A stretch of 16,177 nt of DNA from positions 1 to 16,177 of the forward strand of contig JAJFBJ010000072.1 of assembly GCA_020697375.1 (NCBI GenBank), written 5' to 3'. The stretch is from Nitrospira sp. Its GTDB lineage: Bacteria; Nitrospirota; Nitrospiria; Nitrospirales; Nitrospiraceae. How positions within the stretch are numbered: the stretch's first letter is position 1; each line of letters starts with the position of its first letter. Both the position numbers and the translations under genes were made by a program. The notes under the pieces were generated by a model that was not told the origin of the DNA, ran no database searches, and saw only the letters and a program-made list of their open reading frames with translations. Below, piece after piece: positions 7,072 to 16,177 of this stretch.

Positions 7072-7148
7072 GCCGGGGCAGAGAAGGCATAACGGCCATG
7101 CCCGGGCTCAAGTTCATCCGGCCTCGCGCCGACAGAGCATCAGGCCGG
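7070..7148 (+). other. Two stem-loops between response regulator and hybrid kinase
   Basis: The first stem pairs 7070-7080 with 7099-7109 (10 of 11 base pairs) and begins within the stop codon of the regulator. A competing hairpin GGCAT/ATGCC (7086-7090 with 7098-7102) shares its right arm. A second stem, CCGGCCT/AGGCCGG (7118-7124 with 7142-7148), is perfect over 7 bp and ends 31 nt before the kinase ATG. Neither is followed by a U-tract. They may modulate read-through or translation of the kinase, which lacks a clear Shine-Dalgarno sequence. Confidence 0.35.
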
Positions 7149-7179
7149 CGCTTGTTGTCCCTCTGGATGATGATGCAGC

Positions 7180-10100
7180 ATGTACCATTTTCGCTCGTTC
7201 CATCTCAGGGACATGACGGCTTGCGGCGCGTCGCTTCGCAGGCTCGGCGCAGACGCGAAGAGCCTTGAAGAAGTCGCCGATCGCCTGGTTCGCTACCTCT
7301 ACCGTTCATTCACCGCGCCGCGGACAGGAGAGCCGGCCTGCGCCCTCGTCCGACTGTTCAAGACCCACCCCTACTGCAACCTGTCAGCTGATCTCCGGTC
7401 GCTCGCGGACAAACGGCTGGGAACAGCGCCCGACAATCCCTTCCTTCCCTGTCTGACCCTCTTGAGCAGCGCAGGAGCGGTTCCAGGCTGGAACGACCCC
7501 GCGTTATCGAGCCGCTACCGGGTGATCCCGCTTGGGAGTCCTCAGGATCTTGAACAACTCCCCATGTTCAGCTTGCTCATTCGTCAATTGGGTGTGTCGC
7601 TCCCGGATCTTGGAGAACCGGTTCAGAATCTGCTCCTCGACTCGCAGGAACATACGTTCAACGTCTTCCACATCCTCCACGCAGAAGGAAGTCCTTACGT
7701 CCCCGCCCAGGAGGAGTTCGTGCGCAAGTATGGAATCCGGTCGGTGCTGGGATTCGGCGCGCCGCTGCCCGACGGTGAATTGTTCTCCGTCATCCTCTTC
7801 AGCCAGGAGGTCATCTCCGTCAGCACCGCGCAGCTCTTCAAGCCCCTGGCTCTCTGCGCGAAGATCGCCCTGGCTCCCTATGCGGACTCGGCCCACTCGC
7901 CTCGTTCATCCGCCCCGTCGATAGCCCCTATCGAGAAGACTCAGGAACGCTCTGCCCCCGTCGCCCATCTGCATGCCCGGATCAGCGAATTAGAGCAGCT
8001 CCTGACGGTCCACGAACAGACGGTAGAGGCGCAAGCCAACCGGATCGAAATGATCGTGAGCGGCGCCGACATGGGCACGTGGGATTGGGATATTCCTACC
8101 GGGCAGGTCACCTGGAATGAGCGCTGGGCCCGCATGATCGGGTATCACCTCGACGACATCGAGCCCCACATCCGCGCATGGGAACAACTGATTCATCCCG
8201 ACGATAAATCCTCCGTACTGGCGGCTGTCTCAGCCCATCTGCGTGGCGAGACACCGTTCTATTCGAGCGAATACCGCCTGCGCGCCAGATCGGGAGCCTG
8301 GCAATGGGTCTTCGACAGCGGGCGGGTGCTCCTGCGTGATGGCAGCGGGGCGCCGTTGCGGGCAGCTGGAATTCACCTCGACATATCGGTTCGCAAGGGG
8401 TTGGAGCAGGCCTTCTCGCAAAGCGAAGAGCGTTTCCGGCAGCTGGCGGACTGCATTGATGCGGTGTTTTGGCTCACCAATGCCGATAAGAGCTCCCTGC
8501 TCTATGTCAGTCCGGCGTTCGAATCCACCTGGGGGTTCCCGCGCGACCTCCTGTATGCCCGTCCGGCGCTTTGGAAGGAGCGGATACATCCCGAGGATCG
8601 TGAACGGATCAATAGGGCAGCCGCTTCTCAGGCCCATGTACCCTACGACCAGGAATACCGCATCATCACGCCTGACGGAACCATCCGCTGGATACGCGAT
8701 CGGAACTTCCCCGTCACGGATCCCAATGGCCATGTCTATCGTGTGGCGGGCATTGCGGTGGATATCACCGTCGCCAAACAGATGGAAGAAAACCTGCGGG
8801 GAAGCGAACGGAGGTACCGCGCGCTCGTAGAATTATCGCCTCTCGCGTTGTTCGTCAATTGCGAGGGCTTGGTTGCCTTTGCCAATCAAGCCTGCCTGAG
8901 TCTGTTGGGCGCGGCAACGCCTCAGCAATTGATCGGACGGACCGTGTCGGAGCTGATCCATCCCGAATCACTGGCCTTGGTCCAAGACAGAATCGCGAAC
9001 ATACGAGCGACGGGTCATCCGGCTCCTCCTATCGAGGAACGCTTGGTGCGGCTCGACGGCGCCGTCATCGACGTCGAAGCGGCGGCAGCCCCGATCACGT
9101 TCGAAGGAAAGCCGGCGATTCAAATTATCATGTCCGATATCAGCGCGCGCAAACAACTGGAGCGTGCCTTGCTGTCGGCCAACCTCCAACTCATGGCCAT
9201 TCTCGACGGCGCGACACATGTGTCCATGATCGCCACCAACCGAGAGGGCATGATCACGACATTCAATACGGGAGCGGAACGCTTGCTGGGCTATTCCGCC
9301 GCCGAAATGGTCGGTGAACAGCCGCTCACGCGCCTGCATGTGCCGGCAGAGATCGAACAGCGCGCAGGGGAACTCACCGCCTCGTGCGGATATCCGGTCG
9401 AGGGCGTGGATGTCTTGATCGAACATGCCAGGCAGGGTGGATGCGAGGAGCGGGAATGGACCTACTTGCGAAAAGACGGAGCCAGATTGACGGTCTTCCT
9501 GACCGTCACCGCCTTGCGAAACGGGGAAGGAACCATTGCAGGATTTCTGGCAATGGGAAAGGACATCACCAGCCGGAAGGAAACGGAGGCGGCTCTGGCG
9601 CGAGCCGCCCACGAATTGGAGCGGAAGAACAAGGAGCTGGCCCAGGCCCGGGACGAAGCCATTCGTGCCACTCAACTCAAGACGGATTTTCTCGCTACGA
9701 TGAGCCACGAAATCCGTACCCCGATGAATGCAATCATCGGCATGACCGGACTCTTGTTGGAGACCGCGCTCACTGAGGACCAACATGAGTTCGCCGATAC
9801 GGTCCGCCGTTCGAGCGATGCCTTGCTGACGCTGGTGAACGACATTTTGGACTTTTCGAAAATCGAGGCAGGAAAACTTCATTTTGAAGAATTGGCGTTC
9901 GACCTGCGAATGACGATCGAAGATACGCTGGAGCTGCTCGCGGACCAGGCGCAGGGCAAAGGTCTGGAATTGGTCGGGCTGGTGGATGCCGCGGTCCCGG
10001 CCGGCGTCCATGGCGATCCCGGCAGGCTTCGGCAAATCCTGGTCAATCTGGTCGGCAATGCCATCAAATTCACCTCCCGCGGCGAAGTCTTTCTCCATGT

Positions 10101-11355
10101 CGCACGCGAAGAGAGCGGCGGACCGGACCTCCTCCGCTTCACCGTCACGGATACCGGAATCGGCATTCCCGAGGCTGTTCAAGCCCGCTTGTTCCAAGCT
10201 TTCATACAGGCCGACAGCTCAACAACCCGACGCTATGGAGGGACCGGCCTGGGGCTGGTCATTTGCCAACGTCTGGTCGCCCAAATGCAAGGCAGTATCG
10301 GAGTCGAAAGCCGGCCGGGCAAAGGCAGCACCTTCTGGTTTACCGCGCGGCTTCCCGAAGCCACCGTGGCAGCGGCGCCTTCCCTGATGCCCTGGAGCCG
10401 ACTTCGCGGGCGCCGCGTTCTCGTGGTCGATCGGAACAAGACCATCAGGCGCGCCATTCAATCACAGCTGGCGGCACAGGGCATGGACTGCCTATGCGTC
10501 GCCAGCGGCTCCCAGGCGTTTGACATGGCGCGCGCCGCAGCAGCCCGGCAGCAGCCTTTCGACGCGGCTTTGATCGAGCTGCATCGTTCAGACATGGACG
10601 GGTTCGAAACGGCGAGCCGGTTCAAACAGGATCCCGCAACCACCGACATTCGCCTGGTCATTCTCACGACCATCGGCCACAGAGGCGACGGCGGCATTGC
10701 GCAAGAGGTTGGGGTCGATGCCTATCTGACCAAACCGCTGCGCCAGACGCAAATGCTCGATTGCCTTTGTCTGCTGCTGGGCGACCCTGACGGTGGACAT
10801 GCATCGGGGCAGGCCGGTTCACTCCACCTGATCACGCGCCATAGCCTCGCCGAGGCCCGGACTCAGGCCGGCACTCGGTTGCTGCTGGCGGAAGACAATC
10901 CCGTGAATCAAAAAGTGGCGTGCAAGATGCTTGAAAAACTCGGCTACCGGGTCGATGTCGCAGCCAACGGCCAGGAAGCCGTGGCGGCCCACGAGCGCTC
11001 TCCCTATCCACTGATCTTCATGGATTGCCAGATGCCGGAAATGGACGGGTTGGAAGCCACGCGCCTGATCCGCCGGCACGAACAGGCGTGCGATAACACT
11101 GAATGGCCAACCACGGAGACTGAAACACAAGGCGCCGCATCACGTCCGGCCATTCATCATTCAACATTCACGACTCACCATTCGCCCCGGCATGTGCCCA
11201 TCATCGCCATGACGGCCAACGCCATGAAAGGCGACCGCGAGGAATGCCTCGCGGCAGGCATGGACGACTATGTGGCCAAACCGATCCGCCTAAACGATTT
11301 GCGGACCATTCTAAGCACCTGGCTGCACGGAGGCGACCAGGCCGCCGCATCCTGA
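7180..11355 (+). CDS. Hybrid sensor histidine kinase with four PAS domains and two receivers
   Basis: This 1391-residue protein has no membrane segments, so it should be a cytoplasmic sensor. An N-terminal region (1-250, including [20 protein letters not shown]) resembles a GAF-like module seen in other large kinases, but I cannot name it. A coiled coil (about 258-290) leads to PAS domains at roughly 288-405, 420-535, 545-660 and 668-800. The kinase core has the phospho-acceptor H843 ([10 protein letters not shown]), N-box N960, G1 DTGIGI at 991-996 and G2 GGTGLGL at 1020-1026. Receiver 1 (about 1078-1195) has T1163 and K1185, but Glu (E1133) at the acceptor position and D1084-R1085 instead of an acidic pair. 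Receiver 2 (about 1232-1385) is complete: E1238, D1239, acceptor D1282, T1345 and K1367. Receiver 2 is interrupted by an insert of about 35 residues (1303-1337). The ATG at 7180 is the first possible start, since a TGA lies in frame at 7171; Met12 (7213) is an alternative. The output partner is unknown, because the adjacent regulator looks unable to be phosphorylated normally. Confidence 0.93.
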   Translation: MYHFRSFHLRDMTACGASLRRLGADAKSLEEVADRLVRYLYRSFTAPRTGEPACALVRLFKTHPYCNLSADLRSLADKRLGTAPDNPFLPCLTLLSSAGAVPGWNDPALSSRYRVIPLGSPQDLEQLPMFSLLIRQLGVSLPDLGEPVQNLLLDSQEHTFNVFHILHAEGSPYVPAQEEFVRKYGIRSVLGFGAPLPDGELFSVILFSQEVISVSTAQLFKPLALCAKIALAPYADSAHSPRSSAPSIAPIEKTQERSAPVAHLHARISELEQLLTVHEQTVEAQANRIEMIVSGADMGTWDWDIPTGQVTWNERWARMIGYHLDDIEPHIRAWEQLIHPDDKSSVLAAVSAHLRGETPFYSSEYRLRARSGAWQWVFDSGRVLLRDGSGAPLRAAGIHLDISVRKGLEQAFSQSEERFRQLADCIDAVFWLTNADKSSLLYVSPAFESTWGFPRDLLYARPALWKERIHPEDRERINRAAASQAHVPYDQEYRIITPDGTIRWIRDRNFPVTDPNGHVYRVAGIAVDITVAKQMEENLRGSERRYRALVELSPLALFVNCEGLVAFANQACLSLLGAATPQQLIGRTVSELIHPESLALVQDRIANIRATGHPAPPIEERLVRLDGAVIDVEAAAAPITFEGKPAIQIIMSDISARKQLERALLSANLQLMAILDGATHVSMIATNREGMITTFNTGAERLLGYSAAEMVGEQPLTRLHVPAEIEQRAGELTASCGYPVEGVDVLIEHARQGGCEEREWTYLRKDGARLTVFLTVTALRNGEGTIAGFLAMGKDITSRKETEAALARAAHELERKNKELAQARDEAIRATQLKTDFLATMSHEIRTPMNAIIGMTGLLLETALTEDQHEFADTVRRSSDALLTLVNDILDFSKIEAGKLHFEELAFDLRMTIEDTLELLADQAQGKGLELVGLVDAAVPAGVHGDPGRLRQILVNLVGNAIKFTSRGEVFLHVAREESGGPDLLRFTVTDTGIGIPEAVQARLFQAFIQADSSTTRRYGGTGLGLVICQRLVAQMQGSIGVESRPGKGSTFWFTARLPEATVAAAPSLMPWSRLRGRRVLVVDRNKTIRRAIQSQLAAQGMDCLCVASGSQAFDMARAAAARQQPFDAALIELHRSDMDGFETASRFKQDPATTDIRLVILTTIGHRGDGGIAQEVGVDAYLTKPLRQTQMLDCLCLLLGDPDGGHASGQAGSLHLITRHSLAEARTQAGTRLLLAEDNPVNQKVACKMLEKLGYRVDVAANGQEAVAAHERSPYPLIFMDCQMPEMDGLEATRLIRRHEQACDNTEWPTTETETQGAASRPAIHHSTFTTHHSPRHVPIIAMTANAMKGDREECLAAGMDDYVAKPIRLNDLRTILSTWLHGGDQAAAS
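11152..11186 (+). repeat. Degenerate heptanucleotide tandem repeat inside receiver 2
   Basis: Five consecutive 7-bp units can be read: ATTCATC, ATTCAAC, ATTCACG, ACTCACC and ATTCGCC. They sit within the in-frame insert that interrupts the C-terminal receiver of the hybrid kinase, between its third helix and the strand carrying the conserved Thr. The encoded peptide is rich in His, Ser and Thr ([12 protein letters not shown]). The units look like slippage-prone DNA inserted into a tolerant surface loop. Confidence 0.6.
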
Positions 11356-11374
11356 CAGGATGCGGAAAATTTTT
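11345..11374 (+). terminator. Rho-independent terminator at the end of the hybrid kinase gene
   Basis: CCGCATCCT (11345-11353), a 3-nt loop and AGGATGCGG (11357-11365) form a perfect 9-bp stem, followed by AAAA and TTTTT (11370-11374). The kinase stop codon TGA (11353-11355) is part of the hairpin. This ends the transcript carrying the kinase and separates it from the YqhA-family gene. Confidence 0.7.
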
Positions 11375-11470
11375 GGCAGCCTGCAAAATCTTCTCTAGCA
11401 AACAGTCAACTCCGCTCCAACCGGAACGTACCGCATCACGATTACGCCATCCTAATCGCTGTTCCCGCGA

Positions 11471-11499
11471 TTGACAGAACCAACCGCGCCCACTAGGAT
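11471..11499 (+). promoter_or_regulatory. Sigma70-type promoter for the YqhA-family gene
   Basis: TTGACA (11471-11476) is a perfect -35 match, and TAGGAT (11494-11499) follows at the ideal 17 bp. Transcription would begin near 11506, immediately before the ribosome site AAGGAGG (11511-11517), leaving a very short leader. Confidence 0.65.
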
Positions 11500-11529
11500 A
11501 CGCCCTCAGCAAGGAGGTTGAGCGTACGC

Positions 11530-12093
11530 GTGAATCATCCGTCTCCGTCCCATCCCGCGCCATCGTTTCCGAATAGCCCGGCACTCAGGCGAATCGAGCA
11601 GGTCTTCGAAATCCTGGTCTTCGGCAGCCGTTGGATTCAAGCGCCGCTCTATGGCGGGCTCATCATTGCCGAAATCCTGTATGCGTACAAGTTCGTGGCG
11701 GAGCTGTGGGAAATGATTTATCATCTCCGCGACCACAGCGAAACCATGTTCATGCTGAGCATTCTATCCTTGGTCGATATCACGATGGTGGCCAATCTCC
11801 TGACGATGGTGGTCATCGGCGGGTATGCGACCTTTGTCAGCAAGCTGGACCTGGAGCACCATCCGGACCGTCCCGACTGGCTCGGCCATGTTGATCCCGG
11901 CACCATCAAGGTCAAGCTGGCCGCGTCGTTGATCGGCATCTCCAGCATTCACCTGCTCAAGGCCTTTGTCAACGTCGCCAATGTGCCGATCGAACACATC
12001 AAGTGGCAGATCTTCATTCACATGACATTCCTCGCATCCGCCATTCTGTTGGCCTATTCCGACAAACTGATGCAACGGGAACGGAAACATTGA
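11530..12093 (+). CDS. yqhA: UPF0114 / YqhA-family inner membrane protein
   Basis: This encodes a 187-residue integral membrane protein of unknown biochemical function. After a Pro/Ser-rich N-terminal 17 residues come the family signatures: RWIQAPLYGGLIIAE (34-48), LSLVDITMVANLLTMVVIGG (about 80-99), and the IKVKLAASLIGISSIHLL stretch (about 128-146). Hydrophobic segments near 39-62, 72-102, 128-150 and 160-178 suggest four membrane helices; length and order match the family. I chose the GTG at 11530, 12 nt after AAGGAGG (11511-11517). A TTG at 11518 overlaps the ribosome site and cannot be the start. The gene has its own promoter and is cut off from the kinase by a terminator. The 149-bp gap to the next gene has no clear terminator, so partial read-through into the patatin gene is possible. 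Confidence 0.92.
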   Translation: MNHPSPSHPAPSFPNSPALRRIEQVFEILVFGSRWIQAPLYGGLIIAEILYAYKFVAELWEMIYHLRDHSETMFMLSILSLVDITMVANLLTMVVIGGYATFVSKLDLEHHPDRPDWLGHVDPGTIKVKLAASLIGISSIHLLKAFVNVANVPIEHIKWQIFIHMTFLASAILLAYSDKLMQRERKH

Positions 12094-12242
12094 TCGCCTC
12101 CTGCAGGGAAGGGTTCCGTCAGGAATCAGGGGACTAGCGCTCTTTCGACAGCGATCTCACCGTGGCGATAGTCCGGCTCATGAGACCGCCGTATGGATGC
12201 GGCCGTTGATCCGGAGGGATGATCCACCCGCTTGAAGGCACG

Positions 12243-15200
12243 ATGAAGGCCTCCGCACAACAGGACCCGCCTCTTTCTCTCGCCGCCATTCTGGAAGAAG
12301 AAACCGAGCTGCTCCACGGCCCTCTTCCGAAAGACCATCCCGCCGGATCCTCCGATACCGTTCGCACCGACGCGCTCTTCCGGCATATCCATGCCTGTCA
12401 CCCAAAACGCGCAGGCCTCTGCCTCTCGGGCGGAGGCATCCGGAGCGCCACCTTCGGGCTGGGGGTCTTACAGTCCCTCGCGCGGCTGCGCCTCCTGGAC
12501 AAATTCGACTATCTCTCCACTGTCTCCGGCGGCGGCTACATCGGCAGTTGGCTGACGGCTTGGATCCATCGCCACCCCCGTGGACTGACCGGCGTCATGG
12601 ACGAGCTCGGGGAGGCGTCGCTAGCCGGTGCGGCAGAAACGCTGCATCCGGTCCAATGGCTTCGGAACTACAGCAACTACCTGAGCCCGCACCTGGGATT
12701 TCTTTCGGCGGATTCCTGGACCCTCCTCGGTATCTATCTGCGGAATCTGCATCTGAACTGGATGGTGTTGTTGCCGCTGCTCATGCTTCCCCTCCTCATG
12801 CCTCGCTGGGCCATCGCCCTCGCGCAATTGAACCGCTCCGGGGACCTCCTGCCGCCTTTCGCCGTTCCGGCTCTTCTGATGCTCGGCATCGGGCTCGCCG
12901 TCATGGCACTGATCTACCTGCACCTCTGCCGCCCCACGCTGCGCGAGTACCGCCGAGACCGCTGGTGGCACTGTCTGGAAAGCCAACGATGGTTCCTCAT
13001 CGCCTGTCTGCTCCCCCTGGTAGGAGCGACCCTCTGTCTCACCACGGCATGGGCCTGGTTCCGCAATGCGGGCGGCACGATGAGCCAATTCACCCTCCAG
13101 CAGGCCGTCTTTGGAGGAGCGCTGATCCATACGGTCAGTTGGATTTTCGCGGCGGCCGCCCTCAAGCGATTCCACAGCTTCTCCTGGTGGCTGGTGACCG
13201 AGGCTTTCGTCGTCTTCGGCACCGGTGCGCTGGGCGGATGGATTCTTCGGAATGTGCTCGCGAAGACGCCCGATCGGATCGTGGTCGCGGATTTCGCCGA
13301 ATGGTTTGCCTGCTTCGCCGTCCCCGGCGTGCTGGCGATGTTTCTGCTCACCGCGACAGTCTTCATCGGCCTCGCGAGCCGTTTCACCGAGGAACAGGAC
13401 CGCGAATGGTGGGGCCGCACCGGCTCCTGGGTCTTGATCGTGATCGTCATCTGGTCGACCCTCTGCGCCGTGACCATTTTCGGACCGGGACTCATCGCCT
13501 GGACACCCACAGTGGCGGCCACCCTCGGCGGATTGTCGGGGCTCATGACCCTCGTCCTCGGATTCGGCTCCCGGAGCACGGCGCAAGGCGAGGAAGAACG
13601 GTCGCGGCTGACCATCGTCACTGATGTGGCCGTCAAAGCCGCCGCACCATTGTTCATGCTCTGCATCTTGATCGCGCTGGCATTGGGCAGCAGCTGGCAG
13701 CTCGATGTCTTCGCCCACCACTTCGGCATGCACCTGAGCGACCTCGCAAGCCCCAAGCCAGTGGGACGGCAGATGCCTCCGGATCCCTGGGGACACAATC
13801 AAATACTCCACAACACCAGGCCCTGGATGCTTGGAGGCTTCAGCCTGCTCGTGGCCGTTCTGGGATTCACCATGGCACGATTCATCAACATCAACCGATT
13901 TTCACTCCATGCGATGTACCGCAACCGGCTCATCCGCGCCTACCTCGGCGCATCCCGCGCACAGGCCGAGCGGGAACGAACGTTCAATCCCTTCACCGGG
14001 TTCGATAATGATGACAACCCGGCGATGAGCGACGTGCGTTTCGACGACCTGCGCCTGGCTCGCTGGTTCCATGGCCAGGCCTTTTCACCCGAGGCAAGGT
14101 CTCAGCTCGACGCATTCCATGCCGTCTCCGAGCCGACGGCGTCTCAGTTGCAAGCCATGATCGAACGCCTGACGAACGAATTGTCCGCGGCGCTGCAGCA
14201 GGATCTGCTGTCCCAAGCCGCCCCGGGCCTGCGCCTGGGGCCTGCCTGTGCCGCAAGGCTGGAGAGGCTCCGTGAGTGGCCCGACGGGACGGCCTCCGGA
14301 CAAGCAGCCGCCACCTGGTTCACCAATCTGTTCCTGAACCGGCTGTACGAACGGGCGCCGCGCCCGCTGCACATCATCAATATCGCCCTCAACCTGGTCA
14401 AAGGAGACAACCTGGCCTGGCAGCAACGAAAGGCGCAATCCTTCACGGTGAGCGCACTCCATAGCGGCAGCTGGAATCTCGGATATCGCCGCTCGGAAAA
14501 ATATGGATGCAATCAGTATCTCGACCAGGGTTTCTCACTGGGCACTGCTCTGGCGATCTCAGGCGCCGCAGCCAGCCCTAACATGGGCTACCATTCCTCC
14601 TCGGCGGTAACCTTTCTCCTGGCACTCTTCAATATCCGACTCGGCTGGTGGCTGGGTAATCCCGGCGCGGCTGGCGCCGACACCTATACGCAGTCCTCGC
14701 CGGATGTCTCCGTCAGCCCTCTGCTCGCGGAAGCGTTCGGTCTCACCGATGCGCAACATCCCTATGTATATTTATCCGACGGCGGGCACTTCGAGAATCT
14801 CGGTCTGTATGAAATGGTGTTGCGCCGTTGTCACTGCATCCTGGTCGTGGATGCCGGCTGCGATCCACGCTCGAACTTCGAGGATCTCGGCAACGCCATT
14901 CGGAAAATCCGCATCGATTTGGGTATCGACATCGAATTGGATCTCGATCTGCTGAAACGGAAGGCGGGCGAGACGACCTGCAGCCGGCACCATACGATCG
15001 GTATCATCCGCTATGACAAGGTGGATGCGAACGCCACCGCCGGCACCCTGCTCTACCTCAAACCCTCGCTGACCGGCAATGAACCGTCGGACGTGCAGGA
15101 CTATGCGGCGCGCCATCCGGCCTTTCCCCACGAACCGACCTCGGACCAGTTTTTCGACGAAGCGCAGTTCGAATCCTATCGGCGGCTGGGGGAACATGTC

Positions 15201-16177
15201 GCCTGGCAGGTCCTGCGTCCGGCTCTCCGGCGCGATCAGCAGGATTTTTCGGCCCTGTGCCATGCGCTTCGCTCTCACTGGGTCACTACACCACCGGGGC
15301 TGCATGAGGCCTTTGTCGGCGAAGCGAATGGCCTGAAAGAGCTTGAACGCCTCTTGCGGGACGACCCGGAACTGTTGCGCTACGATCTGGAGATTTATCC
15401 TGAACTCCGCTCCGTATTCGGCATCGATCCGGGCGGCGTCGCGCTTGATCCGCGCGCGGCGATCCACACCTGCAATTTGCAAATTCAGCTCATGGAGCAG
15501 GTCTATCTGGCGGTGAATCTGAATGAGTTCCACGGGCATGCGCTCAATCGCGGCTGGATGAACCTGTTCCGCCGCTGGACCTCTTCCGCCACCTTTCGCC
15601 TGTTCTGGCCCACGCTCTGCGGCATGTACAGCCGGCAATTCGTCCACTTCGCCGATCAGCACTTGAACCTCCGTCTCGATCACGTGCTGGCCTTGGAATC
15701 GATGGGAACGGCCGGCGATCTGGCGTCGCTGTTCAGAGACCTATCGATCGAATGGGAGGCCGTACCGGGCTATGCCCGAGATTTCATGCGGGGCCTGGAA
15801 CAGCCGCTTCCCTTGAAGGAAGTAACCGGCGACGCGACACGCCGCGCGGCATGGCAAATGCGCCTGCCTGCAGTTTCCTCGCAGACCTCAATAGGCAGTC
15901 CGGGGGAGATTCTCGCCGTCGTCGCCGTGACGCGTCTTTCGGTCGCCGGCCACCGGCTTGCATTGCATGGCTGGGTCCGGCCGGCCTATCGAGGGTTGGG
16001 AATCGGGCACCGCCTGTTCGACGCAGCCATCGCGGAATTGATCGAGGCCTATCATGGCCATACCCTGACCGTCGATCTGGGCCCTGACAATCCCGCCTGG
16101 GCCGGTACATCGATTCGAAACGTCGGCTGGCTTCGATTCTACGAGCGGTTGGGATTTACGCGGGACCGGTCGGATCC
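12243..16177 (+). CDS. Patatin-like lipase with embedded multi-helix membrane domain and C-terminal GNAT domain (3' end outside window)
   Basis: The frame is open for at least 1311 residues and runs off the window. It starts with a patatin-type lipid acyl hydrolase fold: the oxyanion loop SGGGIRS (62-68) and nucleophile S95 in STVSGGGYIGSW. The catalytic Asp, D846 in SDGGHFENLGLYEM, lies 750 residues later. Between them is a hydrophobic block (about 173-549) with some ten predicted membrane helices, so the hydrolase is split around a membrane domain. After D846 come family motifs such as DQFFDEAQFESYRRLGEH and a helical region. Residues from about 1205 to the edge look like a GNAT acyltransferase: VRPAYRGLGIGHRLF, with the acetyl-CoA pyrophosphate loop R1250-G1255, and FYERLGF (1299-1305). 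It probably acts on membrane phospholipids at the inner face. GAAGG (12234-12238) precedes the ATG at 12243. An in-frame ATG at 12219 is possible, but GGAGGG abuts it. No frameshift separates the domains. Confidence 0.88.
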   Translation, partial: MKASAQQDPPLSLAAILEEETELLHGPLPKDHPAGSSDTVRTDALFRHIHACHPKRAGLCLSGGGIRSATFGLGVLQSLARLRLLDKFDYLSTVSGGGYIGSWLTAWIHRHPRGLTGVMDELGEASLAGAAETLHPVQWLRNYSNYLSPHLGFLSADSWTLLGIYLRNLHLNWMVLLPLLMLPLLMPRWAIALAQLNRSGDLLPPFAVPALLMLGIGLAVMALIYLHLCRPTLREYRRDRWWHCLESQRWFLIACLLPLVGATLCLTTAWAWFRNAGGTMSQFTLQQAVFGGALIHTVSWIFAAAALKRFHSFSWWLVTEAFVVFGTGALGGWILRNVLAKTPDRIVVADFAEWFACFAVPGVLAMFLLTATVFIGLASRFTEEQDREWWGRTGSWVLIVIVIWSTLCAVTIFGPGLIAWTPTVAATLGGLSGLMTLVLGFGSRSTAQGEEERSRLTIVTDVAVKAAAPLFMLCILIALALGSSWQLDVFAHHFGMHLSDLASPKPVGRQMPPDPWGHNQILHNTRPWMLGGFSLLVAVLGFTMARFININRFSLHAMYRNRLIRAYLGASRAQAERERTFNPFTGFDNDDNPAMSDVRFDDLRLARWFHGQAFSPEARSQLDAFHAVSEPTASQLQAMIERLTNELSAALQQDLLSQAAPGLRLGPACAARLERLREWPDGTASGQAAATWFTNLFLNRLYERAPRPLHIINIALNLVKGDNLAWQQRKAQSFTVSALHSGSWNLGYRRSEKYGCNQYLDQGFSLGTALAISGAAASPNMGYHSSSAVTFLLALFNIRLGWWLGNPGAAGADTYTQSSPDVSVSPLLAEAFGLTDAQHPYVYLSDGGHFENLGLYEMVLRRCHCILVVDAGCDPRSNFEDLGNAIRKIRIDLGIDIELDLDLLKRKAGETTCSRHHTIGIIRYDKVDANATAGTLLYLKPSLTGNEPSDVQDYAARHPAFPHEPTSDQFFDEAQFESYRRLGEHVAWQVLRPALRRDQQDFSALCHALRSHWVTTPPGLHEAFVGEANGLKELERLLRDDPELLRYDLEIYPELRSVFGIDPGGVALDPRAAIHTCNLQIQLMEQVYLAVNLNEFHGHALNRGWMNLFRRWTSSATFRLFWPTLCGMYSRQFVHFADQHLNLRLDHVLALESMGTAGDLASLFRDLSIEWEAVPGYARDFMRGLEQPLPLKEVTGDATRRAAWQMRLPAVSSQTSIGSPGEILAVVAVTRLSVAGHRLALHGWVRPAYRGLGIGHRLFDAAIAELIEAYHGHTLTVDLGPDNPAWAGTSIRNVGWLRFYERLGFTRDRSD

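Noticed and set aside
8968..10197. 409-codon open frame antisense to the hybrid kinase
   Set aside because: It lies wholly opposite PAS and kinase domains with clear motifs; its translation shows no family signature.
12548..13811. Long open frames overlapping the patatin gene (+ strand 12548-13624, - strand 12621-13811)
   Set aside because: The real frame, starting at 12243 and running off the window, carries catalytic motifs and membrane helices. The overlapping frames give Arg/Pro/His-rich or Glu/Gly-rich translations typical of shadows.
1..16177. CRISPR array, tRNA, rRNA, transposase or integrase genes
   Set aside because: I saw no regularly spaced direct repeats, no tRNA cloverleaf sequence, and no transposase or integrase motifs in any supported frame.

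Overview
The window looks like chromosomal DNA of a GC-rich, metabolically versatile bacterium. A Nitrospira-like (Nitrospirota) host is my best guess. The basis is gene style plus a palindromic intergenic element whose inverted ends resemble ones I associate with that group. This is recall, not a database result, and no marker gene in the window fixes the taxonomy.

Layout. Positions 2-385 hold the 3' end of a gene that begins outside the window. A 348-bp gap with a plausible sigma70 promoter leads to a LuxR-type regulator (734-1594, + strand). Its stop codon lies inside a 121-bp inverted-end element (1589-1709). A cytochrome P450 (1736-3289, - strand) faces away from a two-gene unit on the + strand: a conserved protein of unknown function, perhaps nitroreductase-like (3511-4803), and a FabF-like ketosynthase (4825-6138). 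The divergent intergenic region carries a perfect 20-bp palindrome (3393-3412) that looks like a repressor operator. Downstream on the + strand come a NarL/LuxR-type response regulator with a degenerate receiver (6259-7071) and a 1391-residue four-PAS hybrid histidine kinase with two receivers (7180-11355), which ends in a clear terminator. A separate transcript with a strong promoter encodes a UPF0114/YqhA membrane protein (11530-12093). The window ends inside a very large open frame (12243 to the edge, at least 1311 residues) that joins a patatin-type lipase, an embedded block of about ten membrane helices and a C-terminal GNAT acetyltransferase domain.

How the parts may work together. The P450, the unknown protein and the ketosynthase could form a small oxidative and acyl-condensing pathway acting on a lipid or polyketide-like substrate, controlled at the shared palindrome. 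The ketosynthase keeps the nucleophilic Cys, the Lys and the second His, but the first catalytic His is replaced by Cys (C304), so it may not be an ordinary chain-extending enzyme. The regulators nearby also look rewired: the response regulator has lost most of its phosphorylation pocket, and the first receiver of the hybrid kinase has Glu in place of the phospho-acceptor Asp. The patatin-GNAT fusion is the most unusual single gene.
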